A stretch of 35,057 nucleotides of DNA, from positions 1-35,057 of the forward strand of contig NZ_BPRB01000058.1 of assembly GCF_022179685.1 (NCBI RefSeq), read 5' to 3'. The notes beneath the pieces are model-generated. The model worked only from the letters and a program-made list of their open reading frames with translations, was not told where the DNA came from and did not search any database. Numbering within the stretch: the stretch's first letter is position 1; each line of letters opens with the position of its first letter. This DNA comes from Methylobacterium trifolii. GTDB lineage: Bacteria > Pseudomonadota > Alphaproteobacteria > Rhizobiales > Beijerinckiaceae. The position numbers and the translations under genes were made by a program. This document shows, one piece after another, positions 33,511-35,057 of the stretch.

Positions 33511-34890
33511 TCACGCGGCAAGCTCCGGAGCCGAGGTCAGCAGCGGGCCGCCGCCGCCCGGCAGGAGCACGCCCTGCCCGTCCGTCAGGCCCATGGCATG
33601 CAGCCAGGCCTCGAACTCGGGTGCGCGCTTCAATCCCAGAACCTCACGGACGTAGAGGGAATCGTGGAACGAGGTGGATTGGTAGTTGAGCATCACGTCG
33701 TCGGCGCCGGGCACGCCCATGACGTAGGTGCAGCCGGCCGCACCCAGAAGGGTCAGGAGCGTGTCCATGTCGTCCTGGTCGGCCTCGGCGTGGTTGGTGT
33801 AGCAGACGTCCACGCCCAGGGGCACGCCCATCAGCTTGCCGCAGAAATGGTCCTCCAGCCCGGCGCGGATGATCTCCTTGCCGTCGTAGAGATATTCGGG
33901 GCCGATGAAGCCGACCACCGTGTTGACCAGCAACGGCCGGAAGGCCCGCGCCACCGCGTAGGCGCGGGCCTCCAGGGTCTGCTGGTCGATGCCGTGATGG
34001 GCGTCGGCCGAGAGCGCCGAGCCCTGCCCGGTTTCGAAATACATGCAGTTGTCGCCGAGCGGCCCGCGCTTCAGGGCGAGCGCGGCCTCGTGCGCCTCCT
34101 TCAGGATGGCCAGCGTCACGCCGAAGCTGGCGTTGGCCCCTTGCGTACCGGCCACCGACTGGAACACGAGGTCCACCGGCAGGCCCCGCTCCATCGCCTC
34201 CAGGGTGGTGGTGACGTGGGTGAGCACGCACGCCTGCGTCGGGATGTCGTGGCGGCGGATCAGATCGTCGAGGAGGTGCAGGAGGCCGCCCAGCGCGGAC
34301 ACGGAATCGGAGGCCGGGTTGATGCCGATGACGGCATCGCCGCAGCCATAGGCCAGCCCGTCGAGGATGGACGCCGTGATCCCGGCCGGGTCGTCGGTGG
34401 GGTGGTTGGGCTGGAGTCGTACGGCGAGCGTGCCCGGCAGGCCGATGGTGTTGCGGAATTTCGTGACGACCCGGCACTTCCTGGCCACCAGGATCAGGTC
34501 CTGGTTGCGCATGATCTTGGACACGGCCGCCGCGATCTCGGGCGTTACCGCCGGGGCGATGCGCGCCAAGGCTTCCGACGAGGCCGTGAGCAAAAACTCG
34601 CGAAAGTCGCCGACGGTGAGGTGGGCGATCTCGGCGAAGGCCCTCGTGTCGTGGGTATCGAGGATCAGCCGGGTGACGTCGTCGGCCTCGTAAGCGATCA
34701 GCGGCCGGGCGAGGATGTCCTTGAGGGGCACGTCGGCGAGGCACCAGCGGGCGGCCGAGCCCTCCTCGGCCGATTCCGCGGCGATGCCGGCGAGCCGGTC
34801 GCCGGAGCGGATCGGCGTCGCCTTGGCCATCAGCACGGCCAGGTCGGAGAACGCCCAGCTGCGCGGGCCGACGACGTGGCGGTAGGCCAT
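33511..34890 (-). CDS. eutB: Ethanolamine ammonia-lyase large subunit
   Basis: 459 residues, close to the enteric EutB length. Start MAYRHVVGPRSWAF is chosen because GGAGGGG lies 6 bases upstream; an ATG 15 bases earlier (34905) contains that site. Typical blocks: YEADDVTRLILDTHD, IGLPGTLAVRLQPNHPTDDP, FQSVAGTQGANASFG, FETGQGSALSADAHHG and MGVPLGVDVCYTNHAEADQ. EutB holds the TIM-barrel active site. Together with EutC it gives acetaldehyde and ammonia from ethanolamine, allowing its use as nitrogen or carbon source. Transcription comes from beyond the right edge or from the short repeat-filled gap upstream, so a permease or regulator could lie just outside the window. Confidence 0.95.
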   Translation of the reverse strand: MAYRHVVGPRSWAFSDLAVLMAKATPIRSGDRLAGIAAESAEEGSAARWCLADVPLKDILARPLIAYEADDVTRLILDTHDTRAFAEIAHLTVGDFREFLLTASSEALARIAPAVTPEIAAAVSKIMRNQDLILVARKCRVVTKFRNTIGLPGTLAVRLQPNHPTDDPAGITASILDGLAYGCGDAVIGINPASDSVSALGGLLHLLDDLIRRHDIPTQACVLTHVTTTLEAMERGLPVDLVFQSVAGTQGANASFGVTLAILKEAHEAALALKRGPLGDNCMYFETGQGSALSADAHHGIDQQTLEARAYAVARAFRPLLVNTVVGFIGPEYLYDGKEIIRAGLEDHFCGKLMGVPLGVDVCYTNHAEADQDDMDTLLTLLGAAGCTYVMGVPGADDVMLNYQSTSFHDSLYVREVLGLKRAPEFEAWLHAMGLTDGQGVLLPGGGGPLLTSAPELAA

Positions 34891-34896
34891 GGCGAT

Positions 34897-34903
34897 CCCC
34901 TCC
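34897..34903 (-). promoter_or_regulatory. Ribosome binding site deciding the eutB start
   Basis: GGAGGGG on the minus strand lies six bases before the ATG of MAYRH. Because it begins inside the alternative upstream ATG codon region, it favours the downstream start. Confidence 0.7.
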
Positions 34904-34981
34904 ATCCACGACGCGCCCCTCTCCCCTCCGCGGGCTACCCTATTCGCACCTCTCGCGAGGCCGGCGGAGGAGGCGCGGGTC

Positions 34982-35003
34982 CCCTCTCCCGTGCGGGAGA
35001 GGG
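34982..35003. repeat. Intergenic hairpin CCCTCTCCCG-TG-CGGGAGAGGG
   Basis: A perfect 10-bp stem with a 2-base loop. Its arms share CTCTCCCG/CGGGAGAG with the larger repeat at 17187-17306, so both belong to one family of dispersed palindromes. It lies about 90 bases upstream of eutB. Confidence 0.8.
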
Positions 35004-35006
35004 ACA

Positions 35007-35050
35007 GGGTGAGGGATGCGACCTCACCGGAGAAACCCGGGCCCTCACCC
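35007..35050. repeat. Flanking 9-bp inverted repeat at the right edge
   Basis: GGGTGAGGG (35007-35015) and CCCTCACCC (35042-35050) are exact reverse complements with 26 bases between. Directly adjacent to the preceding hairpin, this looks like the second part of the same composite element, which continues past the window end. Confidence 0.65.
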
Positions 35051-35057
35051 CAACCCT

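Overview
The window is about 35 kb of very GC-rich, gene-dense chromosomal DNA. The content points to an alphaproteobacterium of the Hyphomicrobiales, most likely Methylobacterium or a close relative. The clues are an ExoR-like Sel1 protein, hom next to glpX, eutBC, a TRAP system with FCD-type GntR regulators, and intergenic hairpins built on CCCTCTCCCG/CGGGAGAGGG. The genus is an inference from style and gene content; there is no rRNA or other marker here. I see no tRNA or rRNA gene, CRISPR array, transposase, integrase or phage gene.

Layout, left to right. (1) 1-1236: a truncated, exported caspase-fold protein read leftward whose catalytic His and Cys positions are both substituted. (2) 1420-6156: a rightward yhaO-yhaN pair, an SbcCD/Mre11-Rad50-like nuclease and ATPase. 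(3) 6166-8735: a leftward pair, threonine aldolase then M32 carboxypeptidase, joined by a GTGA overlap. (4) 8736-9503: a gene-free stretch. (5) 9504-17122: a catabolic block with a 997-residue FAD/Fe-S D-2-hydroxyacid dehydrogenase, a GntR/FCD regulator, a second GntR/FCD regulator facing it tail to tail, and a dctPQM TRAP transporter. (6) 17123-17568: an intergenic region with a perfect 21-bp inverted repeat. (7) 17569-20942: a leftward operon of MFS transporter, family III CoA-transferase and crotonase-fold protein. (8) 21224-22480: a NarK-type transporter with a clear terminator. (9) 22818-24464: a small secreted Cys protein and an L,D-transpeptidase. (10) 24523-26989: hom and glpX. (11) 27126-29743: ceramidase-family membrane protein, divergent exonuclease III, a GST and two tiny overlapping membrane proteins. 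(12) 29753-32366: ilvD followed by an ExoR-like protein. (13) 32670-34890: eutB-eutC. (14) 34982-35057: hairpin repeats running into the window edge.

How the genes fit together. The central 9.5-21 kb reads as an organic-acid utilisation region. It has a periplasm-dependent importer (TRAP), a membrane-linked 2-hydroxyacid dehydrogenase, two ligand-sensing GntR repressors, and a separate operon that could import an acid, load it with CoA and act on the CoA thioester. The substrates cannot be read from sequence. The rest is housekeeping (threonine and branched-chain amino-acid synthesis, gluconeogenesis or the Calvin cycle, DNA repair, cell-wall cross-linking) plus ethanolamine cleavage. No complete, clearly undescribed multi-gene system is evident. 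The most unusual items are the catalytically dead caspase homologue, the crotonase lacking both hydratase glutamates, and the structured intergenic repeats.
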